A stretch of 64,000 bases of DNA from Massilia norwichensis (GTDB lineage: Bacteria > Pseudomonadota > Gammaproteobacteria > Burkholderiales > Burkholderiaceae_D). Location: contig NZ_JANUGX010000032.1 in assembly GCF_024753245.1 (NCBI RefSeq), positions 1 through 64,000 of the forward strand. Direction: 5' to 3'. Below, in pieces: positions 26,945 through 35,318 of this stretch. The first letter of the stretch is position 1; each line of letters opens with the position of its first letter. The notes beneath the pieces were generated by a model that worked only from the letters and a program-made list of their open reading frames with translations, had not been told where the DNA came from and searched no databases. The translations under genes and the position numbers were made by a program.

Positions 26945-29900
26945 CTAGAATAACTTGAATGGTCTATAAGTAGGACGACGAGCGTTTGCCTTTTCTGTCG
27001 CCTGTAAAAATGCAGACGCAGTGTCGCCTAGTGCGAACTTAGCAAGCGCTACTTCTGCCAATGCAAGCCACGGAAGCCACCGTGTCTCCCAGGCTTCTGG
27101 ATGCGCTTTCGTAGCCTCGGCTTCCTGGGACTTCAGATATTCCTCGAAAAGGATCAAATCGGTTATGTTATCTACAGTCCCAACAAGGTAGCGCATTTCG
27201 CAGTTTGGGCACGCGTCGAGTCTCGTGCAACTCTCTCCTCTACGTGTGCCAGGTTGGACACCCGCCTTTGGATTCAAACATGCTATCCCGAGGCCTGATC
27301 TCGCAGCGTCTGAAAATAGCGCTTCCGCCTCCTCTGGGGAAATACCAAGTTTCTCCGCGGCACCTTCGATCGAAGCAATAATTACAGATTGAAATAGTCG
27401 GGTGAATTCGCGTACTTTCTGAACATAAACGAGCTTCGTATGCGTTCGATGCGTGTAGTTATTACCTGTTGTTGAAGATAACACGTGGTCCGCAATCGCC
27501 TGAGCGGACTCTGTACTTACTGCTGGATCTTCATGCTGCACCTTTAGCAAATACGATGGTCTTATGAACGATGGGCGTATAGGAAGATCTCTTAGCTCAG
27601 CATGATCTTGTAGGAATTCTTTAAAATCGTCCCGAGCCCGAAATTCTGTAATCCCAATAATATCGTTCTGGCGTGTGTCAAGGAATAGTAGCTCTGCTAC
27701 TTCCCCATTCGCAATCTTGCGGTTGCGGGAAGACATGATTTCGTAATGCTGAATAGCCTGTACGGCCGAGAGCTCGTGGCCAGGCTGAGGTTGAATCGGA
27801 AGACAGTCATTAATGCGCTTATATCCGGCCCGCGCTTTCAATCCGAAAGACACGATCATGTGGTTGGGATCTTCCGATTTTCGAAGACACGCAAGCGGCA
27901 TCTCACGCACCACCTCACAGTTCGCTCCCGTATCTATGAGAATGATGGTCCACAACGCGACCGTTGCTCGCTTATGAGGATGAAGATATGCATGTAGGGC
28001 TTCGTTGCCACCCCACTGTCGTTTAATATGATGGTATCGGCCACTGATACCATTGGCATTGCCGCCTAGTGCTCCGATTAAGAGATTCAGAGCGTTGCCT
28101 AAATGGCAATCCGTCTTGCCTGATATGAGCCTCGTCCTATTGCGACTGCGCTCTGAAACTGATCGCTCCGGTCGGTCCAGCAAATCTACCATTTCTTCTG
28201 GCGAATGTGACGCATTCGCCAGTGCATGCTGTCCCTTATTCCAATGTTCGAACCAATGAAGAAAGTCTTTCTCTGCGCAACGACGAATCGCCTCCAGGCG
28301 GTTTGCGTTAAGCCGCGCAATCTCCACAACCAAGGCGTCTAAAGTTAACGCTCGTACTTTGGCGGGAGGTAAATTTGCGCAAAGAGCATTGATGAATTCA
28401 CGCGCTTCTTCCTTATCGCTCTCGTCGAAATATTGGCTGATCTTATGTGTTGCGGCATGTAGTTCTATGGCGCTTTCGTCTAACAGTGCAGTTTTCGCGG
28501 AGCTGAGTTGCGCGAGCGAGGGTCGATTCTTCGTTTTTAATGTCGACTTTGCCCCTTTTATTCCCTTTAGTTTCACGGCAGGCACCAGTAGGCTATCGGC
28601 AAGTGCAGCCCATAGCCGATTCATTGCCTGTATCTTCATGTGCTTTGTGATGTCTAGTACGTGCTTCGCCGGGCTAGAATTAATAAGGTGGTCCCGCCAC
28701 TCATAAAGCATCTTTTCCCACCGCGTGGAATCTAGACTTGCGTATTCATGTGTTGCAAGAGTTGAGAAAAATTCCGCTTCGAAGCCGCTCTGTTTATGTT
28801 GCTCAAGGAAGAGCAGAAGCGAGGTGAAGACGTGGTGGTAGTCTTTCGCTTGCGTTTCTGAGCCGGCCCCATAAAACCTATAGAGTATAGGTATTGCCCT
28901 TAGTAAAAAATATCGAGCTAGAGGTTGGAATGTCCTGTAGTCATACGGCATTTTCCTTTTGTGTTTTTCAATCAAAAAAGCGAAAGGAGATAAGGGCACC
29001 GCCTCCGCTCCTTCATCGGGATCGGCTTTCCGGGTGACGTTTGCGGTTCCTGAGGCAGCTCGCTTTCGTCCCTTGGGAGAAACTATTTCGAATTTCTTCG
29101 GGAGTAAGCCTGCAACTGCCATATGCGCCATCAGATTGTTCGTACATAGACGATGTCGATCCTTCGTCTTCGGCGAGAGTAAGTCTCCTGTCCGATCCGA
29201 AACTTGATCTGCAAGAATTAGATTCCCTAGTCGCTCCACAAATTGCCGCCAGTCTTCTTCACTGAGCGCTTGAGCCGACACATAGCCTTCTTCGACAAAA
29301 AAAGCATAGAGGCTTCGGATAAAATGATCAAAGCGACTAGCATAATTGGCGAGCCAAGTTCTTTCTTCTACGCCTGCCGTTTGTCGCAAATTCTTTACAA
29401 GAGTACAAGCGGATTCCAAAAAATCCCTTCCGATTATGTCTGCGATATCGGTGTAGTCGTACGTGACCGCATTTCCCCCCTTCCAAGGGGTAGTCTGCAA
29501 AACATGGTACGGCCCATCTTTCGACAGAACCTTTGGATCAAAACGCATGGGGATCAAGCCCGCCTTAGCATATCGTGTTAGCGTTCCAAGGTAGCGACTC
29601 TTGAGCTGTTTTTTTCTTACGTCGGATTTTTTTTGGTCGCTTTCGATACGGCTAATTAACCGAGTGGTGAATTCGTTCCAGTCGGCTATCTCCATAGCGT
29701 TGGCAGTGGCAATGTTCTTTTTATTCAGAACAGACTCTATGGTGGTGAAGACTAACTGCAGATGTGAAACATACGCCTCTACGCAATACTCGGTCGTGTA
29801 GCCCTTTGACTGCGCCATGGCGAACTCGTGCTTGGCCAGGGCGCAAATCTTCTCAACGAAGTTGGGCCCGAGTCGGTTCGCAAACGAAGAATATTCATGC

Positions 29901-29974
29901 GAAACAGGTTTGTCTCGTACCTTCGTCTGCACGACTAAGTAAGGGTGGGTCAGGTCAGGGTCTGCAGGTTTCAT
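26945..29974 (-). CDS. Very large recombinase-like protein of the module, catalytic residues unclear (1009 aa)
   Basis: The first gene of the module. The last third has a recombinase-like arrangement (TIILIDTGANCEVVREMPLACLRKS where box I would be, then GLKARAGYKRI, then YTHRTHTKLVYVQKVREFTR where box II would be), but the box I arginine, the H-x-x-R pair and a final tyrosine are not clearly in place. The C-terminus has a Cys cluster (GIACLNPK..., ESCTRLDACPNCEMRYL), similar in style to the 827-aa partner. It may be a catalytically inactive architectural subunit. It starts 142 bp downstream of the replacement thyA, so joint transcription is possible. Confidence 0.65.
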   Translation of the reverse strand: MKPADPDLTHPYLVVQTKVRDKPVSHEYSSFANRLGPNFVEKICALAKHEFAMAQSKGYTTEYCVEAYVSHLQLVFTTIESVLNKKNIATANAMEIADWNEFTTRLISRIESDQKKSDVRKKQLKSRYLGTLTRYAKAGLIPMRFDPKVLSKDGPYHVLQTTPWKGGNAVTYDYTDIADIIGRDFLESACTLVKNLRQTAGVEERTWLANYASRFDHFIRSLYAFFVEEGYVSAQALSEEDWRQFVERLGNLILADQVSDRTGDLLSPKTKDRHRLCTNNLMAHMAVAGLLPKKFEIVSPKGRKRAASGTANVTRKADPDEGAEAVPLSPFAFLIEKHKRKMPYDYRTFQPLARYFLLRAIPILYRFYGAGSETQAKDYHHVFTSLLLFLEQHKQSGFEAEFFSTLATHEYASLDSTRWEKMLYEWRDHLINSSPAKHVLDITKHMKIQAMNRLWAALADSLLVPAVKLKGIKGAKSTLKTKNRPSLAQLSSAKTALLDESAIELHAATHKISQYFDESDKEEAREFINALCANLPPAKVRALTLDALVVEIARLNANRLEAIRRCAEKDFLHWFEHWNKGQHALANASHSPEEMVDLLDRPERSVSERSRNRTRLISGKTDCHLGNALNLLIGALGGNANGISGRYHHIKRQWGGNEALHAYLHPHKRATVALWTIILIDTGANCEVVREMPLACLRKSEDPNHMIVSFGLKARAGYKRINDCLPIQPQPGHELSAVQAIQHYEIMSSRNRKIANGEVAELLFLDTRQNDIIGITEFRARDDFKEFLQDHAELRDLPIRPSFIRPSYLLKVQHEDPAVSTESAQAIADHVLSSTTGNNYTHRTHTKLVYVQKVREFTRLFQSVIIASIEGAAEKLGISPEEAEALFSDAARSGLGIACLNPKAGVQPGTRRGESCTRLDACPNCEMRYLVGTVDNITDLILFEEYLKSQEAEATKAHPEAWETRWLPWLALAEVALAKFALGDTASAFLQATEKANARRPTYRPFKLF

Positions 29975-30116
29975 TCCAGTGTCGCCGCTAACGAATCAGT
30001 AATATTGCCCAGCGAGAACAATCGGCCTGAGTCAACGCATTATAGCGAGCCCATTCAAACTTTACTTGTGCGTCGACGTTTCGCTAAGTTCCTGCGAAGT
30101 CGAATTCAGATGCGAA

Positions 30117-30953
30117 TCACTTAGCGATCGGAGCAGGAATGTGCGGATGCGGGTCGTAATTTATAACTTCGAAATCCTCGAACTTGTAATCGAAAATTGA
30201 GGCTGGCTTGCGCTTGATTACTAGTTTTGGCAATGGTCGTGGCTCGCGGGTAAGTTGTAGGCGTGCCTGCTCTAAGTGATTGGAATAGAGATGCAAATCT
30301 CCGATCGAATGGATAATTTCTCCCACTTCAAGGTCGCACTGTTGTGCAATCATATGAGTAAGGAATGATACGCTCGTACAGTTGAACGGGATGCCCAAGT
30401 ACAAATCACCTGAGCGTTGCGTTAGATGCGTCGAAAGGCGCCCGTTAGCAACGTAGAACTGATACATGATGTGGCAGGGCGGCAAAGCCATTTTGCCTTC
30501 AAGCGCATTGAGTTCAGGTGCTTTTGACTCGTCAGGCAAATATGCGACATTCCAAGCATTGATAATATGACGCCGACTGTCAGGGCGCTTTTTTATGCCA
30601 TCGATCAAGGCTGCAATCTGGTCGTAGGTTTCTCCGTTCGGGCCTTTCCAAAACCGCCATTGTGCACCGTAGACTGGACCGAGTTCGCCTTCCGGAGTTG
30701 CCCACTCATTCCAGATTGAAACGCCATTATCGTTTAGGTACTTGATGTTTGTATCGCCCCGTAGGAACCACAGGAGTTCGTGCAGGATGGACTTAATATG
30801 AAGTTTCTTGGTCGTGAGCAACGGAAAGCCGTCGCTCAGATCGTGTCGATACATGCGACCGAAGACCGACAGGGTGCCGGTGCCCGTTCGATCGCCTTTA
30901 TGGACCCCGTTGTCAAGTACGTCACGCAGCAGGCTAAGGTATTGCTTGTCCAT
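30117..30953 (-). CDS. thyA: Thymidylate synthase, complete island-borne copy (278 aa)
   Basis: Makes dTMP from dUMP and methylenetetrahydrofolate. All key motifs are present: GDRTGTGT, SRRHIINAWN, catalytic cysteine in MALPPCHIMYQF, QRSGDLYLGIPFN, DLHLYSNHLEQA and the C-terminal DPHPHIPAPIAK. It carries the 14-residue insert before PPCH (LPDESKAPELNALEGKM) absent from the native copy, and the two are roughly 55-60% alike by eye. Codons are AT-richer than the chromosome. It lies about 210 bp behind the truncated native thyA in the same direction, so the native promoter may drive it. It presumably rescues thymidylate synthesis after insertion. Confidence 0.95.
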   Translation of the reverse strand: MDKQYLSLLRDVLDNGVHKGDRTGTGTLSVFGRMYRHDLSDGFPLLTTKKLHIKSILHELLWFLRGDTNIKYLNDNGVSIWNEWATPEGELGPVYGAQWRFWKGPNGETYDQIAALIDGIKKRPDSRRHIINAWNVAYLPDESKAPELNALEGKMALPPCHIMYQFYVANGRLSTHLTQRSGDLYLGIPFNCTSVSFLTHMIAQQCDLEVGEIIHSIGDLHLYSNHLEQARLQLTREPRPLPKLVIKRKPASIFDYKFEDFEVINYDPHPHIPAPIAK

Positions 30954-31073
30954 CGTATGTGGTCTTTCATGGCTTGTTGAGATGCCTGCCTCGCTATGCC
31001 GGCGGGGCGCCCAGATTCATCCGGATTATCCGAACTCGAACGTTGTATAGCGTAACACAAATTCTGACGCTAG

Positions 31074-31144
31074 TATAGGTACTGTACCTATAGATGGAGG
31101 GTGGGTAAGTACTTGATTATAAATGGTTTTATCTATGGGTACAG
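31074..31144. repeat. Short inverted repeats at the island end inside thyA
   Basis: TATAGGTAC-T-GTACCTATA (31,074-31,092) is a perfect palindrome. Its right arm, extended to CTGTACCTATAGAT (31,082-31,095), recurs inverted with one mismatch as ATCTATGGGTACAG (31,131-31,144), about 20 bp from the point where native thyA stops matching its family. Three copies of one motif at an element end are what recombinase-binding sites look like. Confidence 0.5.
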
Positions 31145-31690
31145 TCGGGGCATGTGGCAAAGAAATGGCACGCCCAGGAAGATGTCGGCGCTGCGCTGAT
31201 AAAGCTGGCAGGACAGCTTGCCGTCGGCCACGTAGAACTGGAACAGGGCGTGGCAGGGCGGCAGCTTCATGCGCGGCACGTCGGCCACGTTCCAGGCCGA
31301 GACGATCATCCGGCGCGAGTCCGGATCGTTCTTGATCTGATCCAGCACCTGGCTGATCTGGTCGATGTGGCTGCCGTCCGGGGCCGGCCAGCTGCGCCAC
31401 TGGTAGCCGTAGATCGGCCCCAATTCGCCCTCGGCATCGGCCCATTCGTCCCAGATCGAGACGCCGTTGTCCTTCAGGTAGGCGATGTTGGTGGAACCTG
31501 CCAGGAACCAGATCAGTTCATGGATGATCGACTTCAGGTGCACCTTCTTGGTGGTGACCAGCGGGAAGCCGTCCTGCAGGTTGAAGCGCATCTGGTGGCC
31601 GAACACGGAACGTGTGCCGGTGCCGGTACGGTCGGTCTTGACCGCGCCATGGTCGCGGACATGGCGCATCAGGTCTGAATATTGGCGCAT
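31133..31690 (-). pseudogene. thyA: Native thymidylate synthase, truncated by the island
   Basis: The GC-rich chromosomal gene starts MRQYSDLMRHVRDHG (ATG at 31,690; an upstream in-frame ATG is less likely). It is intact through DRTGTGT, the catalytic PPCHALFQF and QRSADIFLGVPF, then departs into LCHMPRLYP and a stop. The following conserved part (substrate-binding Asn, HLY motif, C-terminal loop; about 90 residues) is missing. The join is at about 31,164-31,171. A truncated protein of about 185 residues could still be made but should be inactive. Confidence 0.92.
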
Positions 31691-31985
31691 CTGGGTGTAA
31701 AGCTGGAGTAACAAAAGGGCATTTTACCCGATCAATGAAAACCCTCCAGGGTATCGCTGCGAACGCTGAATAAAATTTTTCGACGCCGCGACAACGGCTT
31801 TTTATCGAACGTCGGGACATCTGCATTCACGGTACTGTATGTCCTCGCTGCGATCTGCCGAGACTGGCGCCCAGGGCAAGTACTGCTTCCTGACAAGAAG
31901 TGCTGCCGCCCCATGTCTTGAATCTGCGATTCAAGGGCAATTGCAACTTGTTGACTTTATCGATGAACGCACAATGGAGGACATG

Positions 31986-32786
31986 ATGAATGGACGTAAG
32001 ACACTGGCTGGGCAGCGCATTGCCGTGCTGGCGACGGACGGCTTCGAACAGGTCGAACTGAGTGTGCCGGTCACCGCGCTCAAGGCAGCAGGGGCGCAGG
32101 TGGATATCGTCTCGCTGCACGGCGGCACCATCCGCGGCGTCAACCTGAACAAGCCGGCCGGGCGGGTCGACGTCGACAGGACGATCGACGAGGTGAGGGC
32201 GGGCGATTACGATGGGCTCCTGATTCCCGGTGGTTTCATCAACCCCGATTTGCTGCGTCAGTCCGCCAAGGCGCGCGACCTGGTGCGTGCATTCGACGAC
32301 CAGCGCAAACCGATCGCGACCCTGTGCCACGGGCCATGGCTGCTTGCCTCGTCCGGGCTTGCGGAAGGGCGCGCGCTGACCTCATGGCCCGGCGTGCGCG
32401 ACGACATGGTCAACGCAGGGGCCACATGGCTCGATCAGGAAGTGGTGCGTGACGGGAACTGGGTGACCAGCCGCGGTCCGCAGGACATGGTGCCCTTCGT
32501 GCGCGAGATGATCCAACTGTATGCAGGCGGTCCGGCCAGCAACGGCGCGCTGAGGCGCCGCCATTCGGATCCGCAGCGCGAGCGTCCGGCGGCCTGGGCG
32601 ACCGCCGCCATGCGTCTGATGCCCAAGGCGTCGATGGGTACCGTGCTCGGCATCGCATTGATCGGCGGCGGGCTGTACGCGGCGAGTCGGGCCGGGGCCG
32701 GGATGGGGCAGCGAGGAGCGGGCCGCGCTGAGGCGTGTGCTTGGGCGGTGTTTTCATTATTCGGCAACAGATGCGATGGCTTGTGA
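31986..32786 (+). CDS. DJ-1/PfpI family protein with C-terminal membrane segment (266 aa)
   Basis: A class I glutamine amidotransferase-like fold of the PfpI/YhbO group (stress-protective, proposed deglycase or protease). RIAVLATDGFEQVELSVPV carries the conserved glutamate, and IATLCHGPWLLASSGL has the nucleophile-elbow cysteine. The domain spans about 8-180, then comes a basic linker and a hydrophobic segment (TVLGIALIGGGLYAASRAG), which is uncommon for the family and suggests membrane attachment. The ATG at 31,986 has GGAGG five bases upstream. It is divergent from thyA and is chromosomal. Confidence 0.85.
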   Translation: MNGRKTLAGQRIAVLATDGFEQVELSVPVTALKAAGAQVDIVSLHGGTIRGVNLNKPAGRVDVDRTIDEVRAGDYDGLLIPGGFINPDLLRQSAKARDLVRAFDDQRKPIATLCHGPWLLASSGLAEGRALTSWPGVRDDMVNAGATWLDQEVVRDGNWVTSRGPQDMVPFVREMIQLYAGGPASNGALRRRHSDPQRERPAAWATAAMRLMPKASMGTVLGIALIGGGLYAASRAGAGMGQRGAGRAEACAWAVFSLFGNRCDGL

Positions 32787-32835
32787 CTGGCTGCCTCCGG
32801 GTGTTTGCAGACTCTCACAGCCGTCGCTCCCGACC

Positions 32836-33393
32836 CTAAGCGGACGGTCGAATAGTGACTAATCGTGGTTGCGCATTGACGAATAAGACCAGATCACGAA
32901 CCGTGTTTATCTTCCCGTAGAAGGGGTTCTTCTCGGTTTCATCAAGCGCGTGACCAGAACGCGCAGCAATGTCTACCAACAAGTCCTCGATGTCGTCGGA
33001 ATCGATGTGCAGGTCGTCGAGTAATGAGTCCGATGCGCGCACGGGGAAAGCCGACATGTAGGACTTCATCAGTTGCTGGATTTCCTGATGTGCTGCACGA
33101 ATGACCCAGGTATCGACATCCCTGGTCGAGAAACTCCGGGCAAAGGTACATATCGATTCCTCAGCACGGGTGCTGCATATCCCTTCAAGTCTGCGCTTTT
33201 CCTGTTTGTTGATGACAGCTACACAAACACAGAACGCAAAGATCAGAGCGGCTGTCACGTACCGAGCCGTGTTCGACGAGGCATAGACAAAATACCCAAA
33301 TCCAGCCAACAAGACTCCCAGCAACCACACCCACGAGATGCCCTTCTCGCTGCGTGGTGGAATGAGTCTTGATGGAGAGCGCATAGTTTTCAT
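32836..33393 (-). CDS. Membrane protein with acyl-carrier-like (DUF1493-type) domain (185 aa)
   Basis: Two hydrophobic segments (about 20-37 and 44-62) are followed by a cytoplasmic part whose second half, from FPVRASDSLLDDLHIDSDDIEDLL to NTVRDLVLFVNAQPR, reads like a small acyl-carrier-like four-helix domain of the DUF1493 type. Whether the serine in DSDD can carry phosphopantetheine is unclear. Function is unknown. It is flanked by short GC-rich dyad motifs and by another small gene of lower GC, so this pair may be a later insertion in the chromosome. Confidence 0.55.
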   Translation of the reverse strand: MKTMRSPSRLIPPRSEKGISWVWLLGVLLAGFGYFVYASSNTARYVTAALIFAFCVCVAVINKQEKRRLEGICSTRAEESICTFARSFSTRDVDTWVIRAAHQEIQQLMKSYMSAFPVRASDSLLDDLHIDSDDIEDLLVDIAARSGHALDETEKNPFYGKINTVRDLVLFVNAQPRLVTIRPSA

Positions 33394-33460
33394 CCTGTCG
33401 GTAGGTTGAAGCGAACGTTTGCTTCTGGCCGGTCTCAGCCGGATTGGCTTGAGTTATTAG

Positions 33461-34012
33461 CTATCTTCTGGAAGCGAACCATGCATTCAGCCACGCTTCG
33501 AAATCGGGATGCATCGCACGGGCCGAAGCTATCGATTCGTTTGGCACTTCCGGCGCAACAATCCCAAGAGACTGATCAAGCCACGAGCGAAACTCGTTCA
33601 ACCGGGGTGCTGGAGGATCTGCTTGCTCGACGCTGCCCCAGCTCACTGCGAAGCCGAGCTCGTCCGCGCCGATCGCGAGAAGAGCCAAAAAATCACGTAA
33701 AGAACTTGCCAACAAGCAGTTGTCTGTACCTTCGGAGCCGAGGAACACCACAGGCGCATTTTCGACTGTCCTGCCCGGATAGGCCCAGAGTGCATAAAGA
33801 GACCCATCCGGTCCGTGACCGATAACGATGAATTGCTGGGCAGCCTCAGCATCACCCCCAAACCATGCGGCGTCCCCAAACCGCCATTTACCCAGTTCAA
33901 AGTAACCGCTATACCAGTCATTAGATTGGTTTTGGAACCGGCGTAGCGCTAGCAACACCTCTGGAGCTCTTACGTCGGCTGGGAAATTTAGTTGGAACTC
34001 GTCTTCGCTCAT
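33461..34012 (-). CDS. SMI1/KNR4 (SUKH)-like protein (183 aa)
   Basis: A soluble protein reading like the SUKH superfamily: an N-terminal LLALRRFQNQSNDWYSGYF, the central FGGDAEAAQQFIVIGHGPDGSLYALWAYPG and VVFLGSEGTDNCLLASSLRDFLALLA. SUKH proteins often serve as immunity proteins against polymorphic toxins, but many are orphans; no toxin gene is seen next to it. Assignment rests on the pattern of the middle region and is moderate. Confidence 0.5.
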   Translation of the reverse strand: MSEDEFQLNFPADVRAPEVLLALRRFQNQSNDWYSGYFELGKWRFGDAAWFGGDAEAAQQFIVIGHGPDGSLYALWAYPGRTVENAPVVFLGSEGTDNCLLASSLRDFLALLAIGADELGFAVSWGSVEQADPPAPRLNEFRSWLDQSLGIVAPEVPNESIASARAMHPDFEAWLNAWFASRR

Positions 34013-34164
34013 CTTCAGCTTGATTAATGTGCTGGTTGAAGGTCACTGTTGGCCCGGTTGCAGACCTATTGCAGCGTCCGCTAACGACTGCGCCCCAACC
34101 GGTAACCCAACACTTGGCACATCCTTACAGGCGTTTGGTAATCACGGGATTTACACCAGTGCTC

Positions 34165-35256
34165 TCAATCACCGCGCTGCACCTCGGCCGCCAGCAGCGC
34201 CGCCACCTCCCGCATCCGCCCGTCCGGCGTATCAAGCAGGTTGTCGCCCACATACAGCTCGAAATACGAAGTATCGGGCAGCACCCCGTGATTGATGCGA
34301 TGGAAGATCCACACGCCATGCTCGGCCGCCAGCTTGCGCCGGATCTCCAGCGCGCGCTCGCGGCCCACCGGCAGGTGCACGTGCAGCATGTTGGCCTGCG
34401 GCGCGGCCGGGTTGAGTTTCAGCACCCGGTGCGCGCGAAGGACTTCATACAAGAACTGGGTGCGGCGGAACAGGGCCGGCATGCTGGCCAGGCGCGTGTC
34501 GAACTGCATCGCCGCCGCCACCACGTAGGGCGACTGGTGCACCAGCTTGCCGCCCTGGCGCGCGAACCAGCGGGCCGCGCGCGCCACGAACTCGCGCGAT
34601 CCCAGCAGCATCGCGCCGCCAAGGCCGCCGATGCCCTTGTACAGCGAGACGTAGACCGAATCGAAGCCGGCCGCGATCTCGGCCAGCGGGCGCCCGTAAC
34701 CGGCGGCCGCTTCCCACAGGCGGGCGCCGTCCATGTGCAGGTGGATGTTCTGTGCTTTGCAGTGCGCCTTGATGGCCTGCAGTTCGTCCCAGTCGGACAG
34801 CTGGCCGCCGATCTCCCGCATCGGGATCTCGAGGCCCACGGCCGACAGGCGCTCGGGGATGCCGGTGATGTCGGCGGCCGTCCAGGGACGGTGACGATCG
34901 CCCACCGACAGCGCGTCGAAGTGCTCGAGCAGCTGGTAGTTCGAATTCTCGTGCACGAAGATGTGCGAGGTCGGGTGCAGCGCGACCGGCGCCTTGCCGC
35001 GTTCCATGGCGGCCAGGCGCAGGGCGGTCACCTGGGTCATGGTGCCGGAAATGCAGAAGACGGCGGCCTCGAAGCCCAGCAGCGCGGCGAGCTTGCGCTC
35101 GAAGTCCTGGATCAGGGCGCCTTCGCCGTAGACGTCGTGGGCGATGCCATTGGCTTCGCACCAGGCGGCCATGGCGGAGAACATCTCGCTCGGGCGGCGC
35201 GGACGGTGGCCGGGGAGGATGGTGGTGCAGCGGGCAAGCAGTTCGGTGTCGCTCAA
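34165..35256 (-). CDS. Low-specificity threonine aldolase / beta-eliminating lyase (363 aa)
   Basis: A PLP-dependent fold-type I enzyme cleaving threonine or related 3-hydroxy amino acids to glycine plus aldehyde. Visible are the N-terminal AHDVYGEGALIQDFERKLAALLGFE, the PLP-contact HLHMDGARLWEA, and SLYKGIGGLGGAMLLG with the Schiff-base lysine. The preferred start is a TTG at 35,256 with GGAG six bases upstream; a GTG at 35,298 would add 14 unconserved residues. No metabolic neighbours; chromosomal. Confidence 0.85.
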   Translation of the reverse strand: MSDTELLARCTTILPGHRPRRPSEMFSAMAAWCEANGIAHDVYGEGALIQDFERKLAALLGFEAAVFCISGTMTQVTALRLAAMERGKAPVALHPTSHIFVHENSNYQLLEHFDALSVGDRHRPWTAADITGIPERLSAVGLEIPMREIGGQLSDWDELQAIKAHCKAQNIHLHMDGARLWEAAAGYGRPLAEIAAGFDSVYVSLYKGIGGLGGAMLLGSREFVARAARWFARQGGKLVHQSPYVVAAAMQFDTRLASMPALFRRTQFLYEVLRAHRVLKLNPAAPQANMLHVHLPVGRERALEIRRKLAAEHGVWIFHRINHGVLPDTSYFELYVGDNLLDTPDGRMREVAALLAAEVQRGD

Positions 35257-35318
35257 GGAAGACTCCAGTGGCAAGGCTAAGTGACCGCCACTGTACACCG
35301 AACTGCCGGGGCCGTGAA

